A stretch of DNA of 64,000 nt from Catonia carolina. Lineage: Eukaryota > Arthropoda > Insecta > Hemiptera > Achilidae. Location of the stretch: assembly GCA_035578175.1 (NCBI GenBank), contig JAQMRL010000001.1, forward strand, positions 378,143,220-378,207,219, given 5' to 3'. This document shows, piece by piece, positions 24,985 through 35,364 of the stretch; the first letter of the stretch is position 1, and every line of letters begins with the position of its first letter. Under the pieces are notes generated by a model that saw only the letters and a list, made by a program, of their open reading frames with translations, had not been told where the DNA came from and made no database searches. Made by a program: the position numbers and the translations under genes.

Positions 24985-25248
24985 AGGCCTAATCTCTCAC
25001 CACTAGTTTACTGGATGCTAGTACTAGCAGGCCCTACAAAAGAGTAAGTTTACTAGTTGCTAGTACTAGCAGCTTATAAGTAACTAGTAACCTTTTCTTT
25101 CCTACTAGGGCTAGTAAAATCAAACATGTTCAAAGTCACAAGTGCGTTAGTGAATACTAGCGCTTTAACTAAACTAGCTGCTAGTTATTTTTTCTAACGA
25201 CGCTATTTTATTAGCAGCTACTAGTACTAGCATCATGGCAATAGGCCT
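24985..25248. mobile_element. CTAG-rich foldback MITE
   Basis: AGGCCTA occurs in inverse orientation at both ends, and the ~264-bp interior is filled with TACTAG/CTAGTA units. The palindrome TGCTAGTACTAGCA occurs twice (near 25017 and 25057) and a near copy at about 25219. Both halves can pair. There is no open reading frame. Superfamily is undecided; I saw no convincing target duplication. Confidence 0.6.
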
Positions 25249-25249
25249 G

Positions 25250-26747
25250 AAACTAAATTACTCGAAAATAAATCAGAATTTAACTTCTGTTTAAAAGTGT
25301 TTTTTTCTTCCCTACATTTTAATATTCAGAAATACGTCAACTCTCAGAATCGATTTTCTTAAGAAGTTGTGGTTAATTTTTCTAATATTTTCTGACTTTA
25401 TTTTCAAGCCAAATACTTCACTTCTAAATTTTGAGTTTTATCAAAATAGTTAATTTTTGTAAACCCTAATTTTTCAATCTCAAGTTAGTTGTTTATGTTT
25501 GAAGTTCAATTTATTTCTGTCGTTACAAAAGCTGAATATTTGTGTATTTACTATCATTATTCTTTTTATTAATGTAACTAAAGAATCTTGAACTTTTTTA
25601 ACTATTGATTATTCTAACTAAATTTAATTTTTATTAATGAGTAAATATCCCAGTCAAATTTTAGAGAAAACAGGATTTTTAAAAATGTTTGAAATCGTCC
25701 GAGTATGGATCTGACATGCAGGCACATGTCAAACTGAGAGATGGCGATTCAAAAATTGCTTTCAAAAATATTCAGAAATTTTTTCAGAAATTTTCCATGT
25801 ATATGAAAATAAAACATTTTGAAACGCTTATTTCAACAATGTTAAAAATGAATAATTGCCACTCACCTGAATCTACATTTTTTCTTTCTCACAAAAAATA
25901 CATCGAGAATCGTTTCCTTTTAAGAATTACAGGAATCTGAAACAACAGAAAACAAACTGATAAAAATAATTTATCCCAAACGAAATTTCGCTAATGGTTT
26001 TAAATTACATTTCTTTTTATTTTATTTCACTTGACTGTGTACTTTTGTATTCATTGTATGAAATTTATTTATCTTCAAAAATAATTATTTTTCTTTTTGT
26101 GTATAAATTGTCAAGTGCAAACAAAGTTAAACAAGTAAAAGGGTGTGAGTACTGTAACTGTCACATTAAAAATGCATTGTGCTTCTCGTAACTTTGTAAT
26201 TTATCCTTTCCAAAACACGAGAATTTAGAAATTTGTTAACTTACACAAAAGAAAAAATTATTACGGTGTAACATTTTTTGTTTGATCTTTACAATGCATT
26301 AAAATTGCTTTGTTATTTGAAAGGCAAGTATTTTTAAATTAGTGGAAACAGAAAAACATAATACCGAAAAGAGATTCTTTTGTTTTTCCAACAGAGTTCC
26401 TTCATCAGTAACGTCTAAGAACCTTAATAATTGAGACACAGTTAATAGGTACGCCTACCCAACCTACATTAATTTTGCTCTACCCAATTACCACAAGTCA
26501 AGTACCTTGTCATTTATCCAAAGAAAGAGTGAATGTTAAAAAGTTAAAGCGGAAATATTTCACACAATACAAAGAAAAGAAAGAAAACTTTTTAAAATTC
26601 GATTAACACATTAAGGACCAGGAAAGGCCTTTTAGACCCGCATATCTATCTTAAGTTATTTATTTTGATTGCAAATAATAAAAAATAAAAATAAAATAGT
26701 AAGTGCCAATTTGATGATGATGAAGACTATCATAATGATCGATTATA
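25250..26747. other. AT-rich DNA with no gene seen
   Basis: The 83- and 65-codon frames at 25689 and 25994 have no recognisable domain. A TTAACACATTAAGGACC motif near 26604 resembles a piggyBac-type end but no second end was found. Confidence 0.4.
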
Positions 26748-26748
26748 T

Positions 26749-27721
26749 AGGGTGACTGTAAAGTCGTGCGCCCGAATTTTTCTGCTTTACAGGAATGACA
26801 GTCGAAGTCATAAAAGATATTACGAGCAGGAAATTTTTTTGTGTAACAGTACTGTTTATGGTAGCACTGCTAGATTTTGCCATCGGTGAAAGAAGGGCGT
26901 TGCACGAAACAATTTGTTTAGTTCGAGCTACAATGTCGTTTACGCTAGAACGACGTGTCTTCATTGTTGTGAGTTACTGCCAATCGAAATCATGTTCGAA
27001 GTGTAAAGAAGAGTTTTAAAATGCTTTTCCAGATGCTAATGTACCAAAAATGTTCCCTTTATCTCGTTTATTTAGTAGTTTTTGGGATACAGGAAGAGTG
27101 GATGACCGTAAACGTACAGGCCGTCCAAGTGTTTTAACGGATGATACTCTGCAGACGATAAACGAAAAACTTCTTCGTTCTCCGCAAAAGCCTCTTCAGA
27201 AACTTGCTAGTCATACTGAGCTATCTTATGAAATTGTTCGAAAGACTACTAAAGTGCTGAAATTGCATCCGTATCGGATAAGTGTGACTCATCAGCTCCA
27301 AGAACCAGACAACGAAAAGCGAATGTAGTACTGCCGGTGGTTCAGATGTTTCATTAGAAACGACATATCTGTTTTAGAGAAGGTTTTCCAAGCTACTTCC
27401 AAGCCATGAGTATTTTCCAAGCCATGAAGCTTGGTTTCATCTTAGCGTATTTGTCAATAATCAAAATTTCAGAATATGGTCTGCAGACAACTCACATGCG
27501 TTTCACGAACAGCCATTACACTCGCAAAAAATTGGAGTGTGGTGTGGTGTATCTCGTCGGAGTATTGTCAGGCCTATCTGTCTTTCGGAGACCACAACAG
27601 CTAAACGGTATCAACAAATAATTTGTGAATCATGTTATTTTGTAATTTAGTTTGTTCAAAAAGAGAAAAGGTACTCTAAAACATTTTTTTGTAGTTTGGG
27701 TGGCGACTTTACAGTCATCCT
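26749..27721 (+). mobile_element. Tc1/mariner-type transposon, internally deleted
   Basis: Inverted ends of the form AGGGTGACTGTAAAGTCG and, on the other side, AGGATGACTGTAAAGTCG bound a 973-bp unit. Its transposase relic is on the plus strand. At less than 1 kb it has lost the C-terminal third of the coding part, yet keeps both ends and might have been cross-mobilised. Confidence 0.8.
26935..27620 (+). pseudogene. Transposase relic, Tc1/mariner superfamily
   Basis: Reading in pieces: a first frame ends CSKCKEEF at a stop (27019); the next (to 27328) has SRLFSSFWDTGRVDDRKRTG then RPSVLTDDTL and a helix-turn-helix-like LQKLASHTELSYEIVRKTTK; after more breaks, 27406-27621 contains a region matching the part just after the first catalytic acid (YGLQTTHMRFTNSHYTRKKL, ECGVVYLVG). 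N-terminal DNA-binding and early catalytic domains are recognisable; the rest is deleted. Confidence 0.75.
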
Positions 27722-27789
27722 GTATTATCCGTTTCAGCCAGCTGTAGAGTGCAATTGCAAAACTTTGATTCCATTAATTCTTTGATTTA

Positions 27790-27945
27790 GTGATGATGTC
27801 TACGTAAGCCTTGGCTTGTGCGTAGGTAATGATATGAAGTGATATAAAGATGAAAAAATGCCAGACCTGACCGGGAGTCGAACCCAGAACCCCTGGTACA
27901 TAAGTCAGAAATGCTTAGCACCATACCAAAGGGCCGGTCAGCTGC
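27790..27945 (-). mobile_element. tRNA-type SINE, minus strand
   Basis: On the minus strand GGCCCTTTGGTATGGTGCTAAG is A-box-like and GGGTTCGACTCCCGGTCAGG is a paired B-box arm. The body continues into TTTTTTCATCTTTATATCAC. Among the minus-strand SINEs its T-arm is the cleanest. Confidence 0.7.
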
Positions 27946-30113
27946 CTTGTAGGTTTTCTTGTTTTACTGGTTTTGCCGCTATTTTTTTTCTCTTGTATAG
28001 GGTCATTTTTAGACCACATGAGGTGATTTAAAATGTTTCTCGAAGCTCTTTTTGCAGCCCACATTCTCAGCATTCGTTAACTTTAGGGTTTCTCCTTTCT
28101 TCTTTCCACCCGGTGTTCTGGTTTCCTCTTTATGTTTTTCCCTTAAATTATTTGTCTATAATGTAATTATATACAGTTCCCGATAACACATAAAAAGCTA
28201 AAAAAAATTACACCTTAAACTTACGAATCAAAGCGACGCGGCGATAGATTGAACACTACCAACTTTACTGACACCATTCAGAAAACTTTCCTGATATATC
28301 TAAAGTACAGAAAATATGCTGACAAGGACAGTTATAAGAATCTATGAAAAACACAGAAACTGCTGCTTCTCAGCACGTGTCGTAGATTGGTGAGGAATTA
28401 TATCTTTACAAAATCCTGTATGTTTATGTTGTGTTACATTTCTAATCAAGATTTTAAAGGTTCTCGTACAAGAGTAGGACGATATAGAATGTTCGTAACT
28501 TCAACGGGCATTAAAGATGCCTTTCCGTTGACTTGTGTAGACACTGCAAATGGGATGAGAAATGAGATGGACTTCTCTAACTCAAGGATTGGCATTACTA
28601 AAGAGTGTAACGTGATTCATTATTAACTGTGTAATATGTTTCTATGTTCACGTTAATTTGTGATATAGTCGGATCTACTGTAAGAGTACTCCGTGCGAGG
28701 CTATAGGTTGTAAACGAAAGTTTTACACTAGTTGGCGCGTATCTACCTCTCCACCTGACAATTATCTTGCACTACGTTCGATCATAAAATATCTACTTCC
28801 AGCTAAAATGAACATTGTCTTTTAAACGTTTTTAATTATATCGCTCAGATTACTAGGAATTATTGTAGTTTCATAGAGCGACTCCTTAATTATTTTTTTA
28901 ATTATTACATTTAACACAACAATTCTTTTCTTACAGAGGGAATTAAAGACATTTAGAACTTTTTTTTAACGGTTTACCGCTTTTATGTTTCGAAAACTCA
29001 ACACATTCACTATCGCACATGTTAACAAAACACATCTTACAAAACTTTTCAACTTCAGTCTAGGAAGGAAATCGAAACGAACCGATACAATACCAAAAGC
29101 TAAATGTCGAAACTAAAAATGAGTTAAACACGGGTAAGTACAAACATTATTTTACTAACAGTTTTAGAAATAGTTGTATTAAACTAGTAACAGACATTAA
29201 TTTTAAAGATATGATATAAAAATTCTGAAATCATAAACAACGAATCACAGGAATTGTTTACTGTCCTGTTATAATTCAAGCGCATTAGTCTGTTATATCA
29301 CTTCTGACCAAAACCAAAATCACTGAGTCTATAATAAAAACGCAATACTCGTAAATAATAATATAATAATAGTAAATAACGTCACGAAAAATAACAATGT
29401 AAGAGTAACAATACAAAAAAAAATAATAGTAAAAGTTTTAGTTGTAAATAGTAAACTAATGTTCGATTTATGAAACTTTTTTAACAAATGAATTGAACGT
29501 GTTTATTGTTTATTATATTTAAGCTTAGAACGAATTATTTTTTATGCTGCATGGAATTTTGTTTTTGATCACACTGAGCGTATTTTTAAATAATACGCAT
29601 TCTCACTTATATTGCTGGTTGCCTACTGTCTGAGTACTCTTAGCGTCTTCCTCTGACTTTATGTGATATATTACTTATGTTAAGTATCTGCTAGTTCATA
29701 TTCTTTGTGTTTATGTGTTTGTACGTTATCTGTGAGTAGTAAGACTTAATAAGAAAATAATTGTAAATACATATATTTTTGAAATATTATATTAGGTAAC
29801 ACAATAGTATTTTAAGCACATACATTAAGGGTGATGTTGTTTTTTGCTGACGTGCTTCCATATCTTGATAGGGTTCCATTTTGTTAGAAGAGATAGCAGA
29901 AAGTTTTGGGGAGTGCAAGAGCCTTACACATACTGCAGGCCTACTACCTTTTTGATTTTCTACTTTACTTTTAATTTTGGTTACTTCTAATGTGTAAATA
30001 GCGGTCGTTGGACATTTCTGCATTCATGCCATTATTGTTTTATTTAGAACATTTATTAGAAGTTGGACATGATTGATTAGAAATTTTGTTTTAATTGAAA
30101 AATTATCTATTCT
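27946..30113. other. AT-rich DNA with no confirmed gene
   Basis: Open frames at 28387 (79 codons) and 29787 (78 codons, minus) show no domain I recognise. 28.2-28.7 kb is somewhat more complex. A segment near 29.58-29.76 kb has LTR-like features (alternating T-rich and AATAA-rich) but no ends could be fixed. Confidence 0.35.
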
Positions 30114-30624
30114 TGTTTTTTTCCAATCTACCACTTGCGGTTTTTAACGGATAGGTTGTACAAGTTGAACACGCAGTGAGAAGTGTACTGCTGTTGTCTT
30201 CGAGTTCGAGTTCAGGAAGAATGAGCTTACGCTCAGGACGACGACGTCGTAGCTAGGCTACCTTGTCGTTCGGGGAATTGGATAGAGGAACTTTATGTTT
30301 ATTTTTCTTTATTTACGATGACTGAGGAACATTTAAGGAGAGATTGACTCGAACACGAAAAGGGGAGAGAACATGTGAGCGGGAAGGAATGCTTTTCTAG
30401 CCAGGAGATTTATTTGGAATTTTTGGGAAAGAATAGTGTTGGACGGGGAACTTGTATATTTTTATTTATCGGGATAATTAAGTTTTGGGAAGAATTGTTT
30501 GAAGGCAGGGGTTTGGGAGTTGAATTTTAAAAGCAGGGAACTTGTATTTATTAATAATTTTTTTTTTTTTTTTCAGTGGGAAATTTTAGTTATAGGGCCG
30601 GGATTTTGAAAATTTAAGGAAAAT

Positions 30625-33294
30625 TTACAGGAAGTCGTGGAATGGCTGTTTGATCTTGATTTGTGGCGGGCGGATTGCTTCGTAGATTTCTCTGACAGCT
30701 GGCTGTACAGAGCGTTGACCGGCGTCGTGGAGGACTCTGGAAGTTTGTTCGATGAACTCCTCCAGGCTGGGGGATTGTAGGTATTGACGGATGGATGTGT
30801 TGTTTACGGTGTAGTGGAATTGGGCGATTTGTCTGAGGATGCGATTGTGAAGGGAGGGAAGTTTTCGTTTGTTGGTGGGGGACAGGAGGGGCCACCAAAC
30901 TGGTGCCCCGTAGATGAGAAAGGATCTGATGATAGCCGTGTATATTAGGACTTTAAGTGGGATTTTGAGAGATGGAGAACGAAGAAGAGGGGTAAGTTTG
31001 TAGAGGAGGACTCTGCCTTTCATGATTCTTTCCCTCACGTGGTGAGTGAAGGTGAGGCGCCTGTCGAACGTGATGCCAAGATACTTCACCTGAGAAACCC
31101 ACGGTAGGTCGTGGCCGTCGATCCTAAGTGGCCGAGGTTGCAATTTATGCTTGGAGAAGTTGATGGCCGTGCATTTCTTTGGGTTCAGCGTCATCTTCCA
31201 ATCTTGGCACCAGGCTGACGTCCTGTCCAGTTGGTCTTGTAGCTTGTACGTGTTGAAGTGTATGTTGGCACTGGACCGCATGTACATCGTGTCATCAGCG
31301 TACAAGCTTTGGGAAATGGAAGGGATGAGTGGGATGTCATTTGCGTAGAGGAGGTACAGGCGAGGGGCGATGACTGACCCTTGGGGAACGCCTGCTTGGA
31401 TGGGGCGGATTGTGGAGGAGACGTTGTTGAATGCGGGGTGTGTGGTGGCCACGAAAAATTGGCGACCTGTCAGGTAGGAATGAAGAAGTCGGATGTCGGG
31501 AGGGGGTAAGATTTTTGTTGCTTTGAATAGCAATCCGAACAGCCACACCCGGTCGAAGGCCGCCTGGAAATCCAGGAGGACTGCGGTGGTGTGCTGGTTG
31601 GAGTTTTGAGCGTCGATGAGGTTGGAGGTCACTCTTAGGAGTTGGTGGGTGGTAGAGTGACCTTTGCGGAACCCGAATTGCTCGGGGCGCACTACAGACT
31701 CGATGTGTTGATTTACGTGGGGAAGGATTAGTTTTTCAAACAGTTTGGATAAGATCGGAAGCAGAGATATGGGTCTGTAGCTGGCAGGATCAGTGGGTGG
31801 TTTGCCGGGCTTAGGAATCAGGACGACTTTGGAAGTTTTCCATTGGGCGGGGAAATATTGTAAAGCAATGGCTGCATTGAATATCGTGAGGAGGTGGGAT
31901 TTTAATTTAGGAGGGGAGTTTAGGATGGCCATGCCGGTGATTCCGTCATGGCCGGGGGCCTTTTTAGGGTGAGTGGATCTGAGAACGTTCTGGAGGTCGA
32001 TTTCGGTGAAGGTAGGAGTAGCGGACGGGGTCGGGTCTTGCATACGGCGGAGGACGGTGGAGATGACTTTAGCCTCTCGCCGTGGTTTAGGGTGTGAGGT
32101 TGGAGTGGTGAAGTGTGATTGGAGGTGGTCGGCGAAGGTGTTTGCTACCTGTTGAGCCGAGTACACCAGACCATTTGATATCTGCAACGGGCTAGGGTGG
32201 CGCTGCTGTCCTAGGAGTGCCCTGGTGGCTTCCCAGGGTTGGCCTTTCTCTTCCAAGGTGCCAAGATATTCCTCCCACTTCTCTTGACGATCTTCTTGGA
32301 GGAGGCGGGTGCAGACAGCTGCTGCCCTGTTGAAGGCCACCTTGTGCTGTGGCGCTCGGGTCGTCATCCACAGGCGGCGGCATCGGCGGCGGTTCTGGAT
32401 GGCCTGTTGTACTCGGGGAGGTAGCTTGGAGCGGTGAGGTGGAGGAGGGGGACGAGAACTGTGTTTTAGGGCGGACTGAAGGGTGTGGGTGACTAGATCG
32501 ACATAGTCGTCTAGTTCGGAAGGGGTACTGATGGTTGTGGGGGTGTCATCTGGGAGGGTGGCATTTACCAGGGAGTGGTATGTAGGCCAGGAAGTTGTGG
32601 GTCGTCTGGGAGGGTGTTTATTGACTACGTCCGGGGGACGGAAGGAGAAAAGCACTGGAAGGTGGTCGGAAGAAAGGTTGTTAATGACAGAAATTGTTGG
32701 TGAAAGCGGGAGGGATATACCTATACCGAAGTCTAGGATATCCGGGAGGTGGGTGGGGTTGTATGACACATGGGTGGGTGAGTCTGGAATATGAAGTGAG
32801 GTAGCGAGTGGGGCGTGGCGGAGGAAGCGCATCAGGGCGATGCCGGAGGGGTTGGTGGCGGAGCATCCGAGGTCGGTGTGCTTACTGTTCCAATCTCCGG
32901 CGATGAAGGCTGGCTGTTGGAAGTCGAAGAGTTGCTTTAAGGCAGAGTCGTGGTAGGGGGTGTTCGGGGGTTTGTATACGGACACGAAGGTTACAGGAAT
33001 GGAATTGAGTGGCACAGTGACGGCTATGTGCTCTAGGGACGGGATGGGAGTGTGAGGGAGGACGTTGTGCGAGAGGCGTTTATGTACCAAAATGGCGACC
33101 CCTCCCGCAGCAACGTCAGTCGGGCGGTCTGCACGGTATACTACGTACGGGGAGAGACGGAAGGTGTGTTTTGGTTGGAGGTGGGTTTCCTGGAGGAGGG
33201 CGATGTCTACGTTGTGTTCTTGGAGAAATCGACGGAGGTCATTCAATTTGCTACGGATCCCATTGCCATTCCACGTTAAAATTGAAAGGGCCAT
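30625..33294 (-). CDS. LINE ORF2: endonuclease and reverse transcriptase
   Basis: An 889-residue protein that nicks target DNA and copies the element RNA at the nick. An apurinic-type endonuclease spans about residues 1-220: TWNGNGIRSK (7-16), QETHL (35-39), GDWN (133-136), SSDH (208-211), so the catalytic residues are present. The reverse transcriptase spans about 440-740: KAPGHDGI (445-452), LLDFQAAFD (573-581), GVPQGSVIAP (635-644), YADD (665-668), VKYLGITFDRRLT (736-748). A C-terminal block IYGAPVWW (794-801) follows and there is no RNase H. The length is normal for Jockey-type ORF2. The start codon follows the ORF1 stop with no spacer (TAAATG), which suggests reinitiation. No stops or shifts are seen. 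Confidence 0.95.
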   Translation of the reverse strand: MALSILTWNGNGIRSKLNDLRRFLQEHNVDIALLQETHLQPKHTFRLSPYVVYRADRPTDVAAGGVAILVHKRLSHNVLPHTPIPSLEHIAVTVPLNSIPVTFVSVYKPPNTPYHDSALKQLFDFQQPAFIAGDWNSKHTDLGCSATNPSGIALMRFLRHAPLATSLHIPDSPTHVSYNPTHLPDILDFGIGISLPLSPTISVINNLSSDHLPVLFSFRPPDVVNKHPPRRPTTSWPTYHSLVNATLPDDTPTTISTPSELDDYVDLVTHTLQSALKHSSRPPPPPHRSKLPPRVQQAIQNRRRCRRLWMTTRAPQHKVAFNRAAAVCTRLLQEDRQEKWEEYLGTLEEKGQPWEATRALLGQQRHPSPLQISNGLVYSAQQVANTFADHLQSHFTTPTSHPKPRREAKVISTVLRRMQDPTPSATPTFTEIDLQNVLRSTHPKKAPGHDGITGMAILNSPPKLKSHLLTIFNAAIALQYFPAQWKTSKVVLIPKPGKPPTDPASYRPISLLPILSKLFEKLILPHVNQHIESVVRPEQFGFRKGHSTTHQLLRVTSNLIDAQNSNQHTTAVLLDFQAAFDRVWLFGLLFKATKILPPPDIRLLHSYLTGRQFFVATTHPAFNNVSSTIRPIQAGVPQGSVIAPRLYLLYANDIPLIPSISQSLYADDTMYMRSSANIHFNTYKLQDQLDRTSAWCQDWKMTLNPKKCTAINFSKHKLQPRPLRIDGHDLPWVSQVKYLGITFDRRLTFTHHVRERIMKGRVLLYKLTPLLRSPSLKIPLKVLIYTAIIRSFLIYGAPVWWPLLSPTNKRKLPSLHNRILRQIAQFHYTVNNTSIRQYLQSPSLEEFIEQTSRVLHDAGQRSVQPAVREIYEAIRPPQIKIKQPFHDFL

Positions 33295-34533
33295 TTATGC
33301 AAGGAGGGTGGGCAGGGACGTGATGATAATTGATATTATTTCTGATGGGTTACTTGCGGAGGATAATTTGGGAAGGGTAGTAAGGACCCAAGAGACGAAC
33401 TTTTGGGAGGTGAGGAAGGCTAATAGGAGGCCCAGCGGGTTGGATGCTGGGGCCGAACTTTGTTGTGGTGTTGGGTTTTTAGATTTGGGGAGCGTTGGGA
33501 ATTCGGCCGGTTTAAAAAGGTAAACCGGCGTGGCGGGAACGGGTGTAGGGCGGGGTTTTTGTGTAGGTTTAGGTTGGGGTTTAGGAGGTGCAGGTGGATT
33601 TTGTTTTTGGTGTTTAAAAATGGTTGTCTTGTATGAAATTTGTGTTGGCGGGAGGGTGTGGGATGGGGATGAACTCGAACCCGATGGCTTTTCTAGCGGC
33701 GAAGTGGTGGTGGGCGCGGCGGGCTTCTTTTTCTGCTGCACTAGCCGGGTGTGGTGCGGGCATCCTCTATAGTTTGCCGTGTGTTCCCCCTCGCAGTTAC
33801 AGCAGGTAATCTGCTCGGGTTCGCACACTTTGGCATCGTGTTCGCCCCCGCATTTGACGCAGCGCGGGGGGTGATGGCAGTTCAACGAGGAGTGCCCGTA
33901 CCTTTGGCAGCGGAAGCATTGCGGTAGGCCAGGCCTAGCCTTAAATGCCTCCACTGTCACCTCAACGTGGAAAAGATGCGTAATGCTGTAAATTTTTTCA
34001 TATCCGGTTTTCTTGGCGATTTTTACTAAATGTACGTTTATAGGTTTGCCGCCCTTGCTCTTTAGTGGTTGGCAGTGGGCGACTGTAAAACCTAATTCGG
34101 ATAGAACCGATTTGAGTTCCGACGGAGCTAAACTGTGGTGAAGGCCTTTGATGGCGACCTTCAGCTCCGTCGGTTCGTCTATGTGGTAGCTGTGAAAAGC
34201 TATGCCACTCGATATAAAAATACCTTTAACCGTGTGATAGTCTAAGATATCTAACGTGTAAAGGGCGTAAGTATTTCCTTTCGACTTAATACTCACGTCC
34301 ATTTGAGTGGCATTGCTGATTTCAGCAGCTAGCTTAGGCCATTCTGGTGGCGGTTTAAATACTATGGGTGGTATTTTGGTTTTATTTACCTTGCTAGGTT
34401 GTTGCTGTTGTTGCGATGATCCTGGTGGATTCGGTGAGGCTGATCGCTTTTTCTTGTTATTGCTAACTGTCTCCCAACCTCCCTTGTCATCGGCAGTATC
34501 CACAGATTGACCCACGTTGGAATCTATTTCCAT
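33295..34533 (-). CDS. LINE ORF1: gag-like RNA-binding protein
   Basis: A 412-residue nucleocapsid-like protein expected to coat element RNA and carry it to the nucleus. After an acidic start and a Gln-rich patch (41-46) comes a globular part (about 70-195) like the PRE_C2HC region of Jockey ORF1 proteins. Three zinc knuckles follow: C206-C209-H214-C219, C225-C228-H232-C237 and C244-C247-H251-C258; the third has a longer last spacing. The C-terminal third is Pro/Ser/Thr/Lys-rich and probably disordered. The ATG at 34533 is the first in frame and gives the expected full domain set. It ends directly before the ORF2 start. Confidence 0.93.
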   Translation of the reverse strand: MEIDSNVGQSVDTADDKGGWETVSNNKKKRSASPNPPGSSQQQQQPSKVNKTKIPPIVFKPPPEWPKLAAEISNATQMDVSIKSKGNTYALYTLDILDYHTVKGIFISSGIAFHSYHIDEPTELKVAIKGLHHSLAPSELKSVLSELGFTVAHCQPLKSKGGKPINVHLVKIAKKTGYEKIYSITHLFHVEVTVEAFKARPGLPQCFRCQRYGHSSLNCHHPPRCVKCGGEHDAKVCEPEQITCCNCEGEHTANYRGCPHHTRLVQQKKKPAAPTTTSPLEKPSGSSSSPSHTLPPTQISYKTTIFKHQKQNPPAPPKPQPKPTQKPRPTPVPATPVYLFKPAEFPTLPKSKNPTPQQSSAPASNPLGLLLAFLTSQKFVSWVLTTLPKLSSASNPSEIISIIITSLPTLLA

Positions 34534-35281
34534 TTTTCACTTTTAAAAGATTTTCAGTCCGTAAAAACGGCTATTTTAAAAAACACTAAAGACTAAAAAA
34601 TTTAAGTACTAATATTCACTAAACTAAACTAAAAACGTGGTGTGGGTTTTTTGGGAAATCCCCAACCATTATTAATACACTTAACATATAACTAATAACT
34701 ATTGATACATTAGTTTGTACCTTCTCACAAAACACAATAGAAGAAACTTTCACCTGTGGTAACACTACTCACTGCACGTAGGCCTACACAAGGAAAACTC
34801 GCTCTTAAAAAGCACATGTGTCTCGGTCGGTAGTTCGAACGAGACTATATTGTTGTCTTCGCTGTTTACCTCTCACCTTATATTGTCGCCAGCAGCTCCC
34901 ACCATTATCAGCGATATGCATACGGTTCCAGAACCGGCCGCGAGTAGCGCTGCCGACACGCAGTAAGGAGTGTTTCCCCTCCACCTGGAAGGGGACTCGC
35001 TTGGAAGGTATTTAAACAACGGCATCGGTCCGCGGAGCTCATTCTCAAGCCAGCTTCCAAGCGGGGAAGAACCAACAAGAAGAAGAAGAGCCTCGGCCGC
35101 GCTATCGGCCGACGGCCTACGCCGACGCGACACTGCGGGGCTCTGGGAGCCACCACTGTCACGCTGCAGTGGGGACCCAACTGCCGCTGAGGGAAGGCTA
35201 GGCTTGAACCCGGTAGCCGAGCCGTCACCCTTCGGACACCGCACTGCACACGCCAGCTCGCCGCGTCCGGCCACCTTCAAC

Positions 35282-35297
35282 GGCCCTTTTCAGGGCC
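35282..35297 (+). promoter_or_regulatory. Histone-type 3' stem-loop 1
   Basis: Plus strand GGCCCT-TTTC-AGGGCC, a 6-bp stem with a 4-base loop, preceded by CAAC and followed by ACCAAA. This is the consensus of the animal replication-dependent histone mRNA 3'-end signal bound by SLBP, including the flanks. No histone coding sequence precedes it. Confidence 0.8.
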
Positions 35298-35317
35298 ACC
35301 AAACTACAAACTACAAC

Positions 35318-35333
35318 GGTCCTTTTCAGGACC
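35318..35333 (+). promoter_or_regulatory. Histone-type 3' stem-loop 2
   Basis: GGTCCT-TTTC-AGGACC. Compared with copies 1 and 3 one C-G stem pair is changed to T-A on both sides, a compensatory change that keeps the stem. The 3' flank CCCCAA is less typical. Confidence 0.8.
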
Positions 35334-35348
35334 CCCAACCAATCAAAC

Positions 35349-35364
35349 GGCCCTTTTCAGGGCC
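35349..35364 (+). promoter_or_regulatory. Histone-type 3' stem-loop 3
   Basis: Same stem and loop as copy 1, preceded by CAAAC and followed by ACCAAA. The spacing of the three copies is 36 and 31 bases, so they form a loose tandem array. Confidence 0.8.

Noticed and set aside
26604..26640. piggyBac element end (TTAACACATTAAGGACC)
   Set aside because: No partner end, TTAA duplication or transposase was seen.
33065..33523. 152-codon plus-strand frame opposite LINE ORF1/ORF2
   Set aside because: It is antisense to the strongly supported ORF1 and ORF2 and shows no domain of its own.
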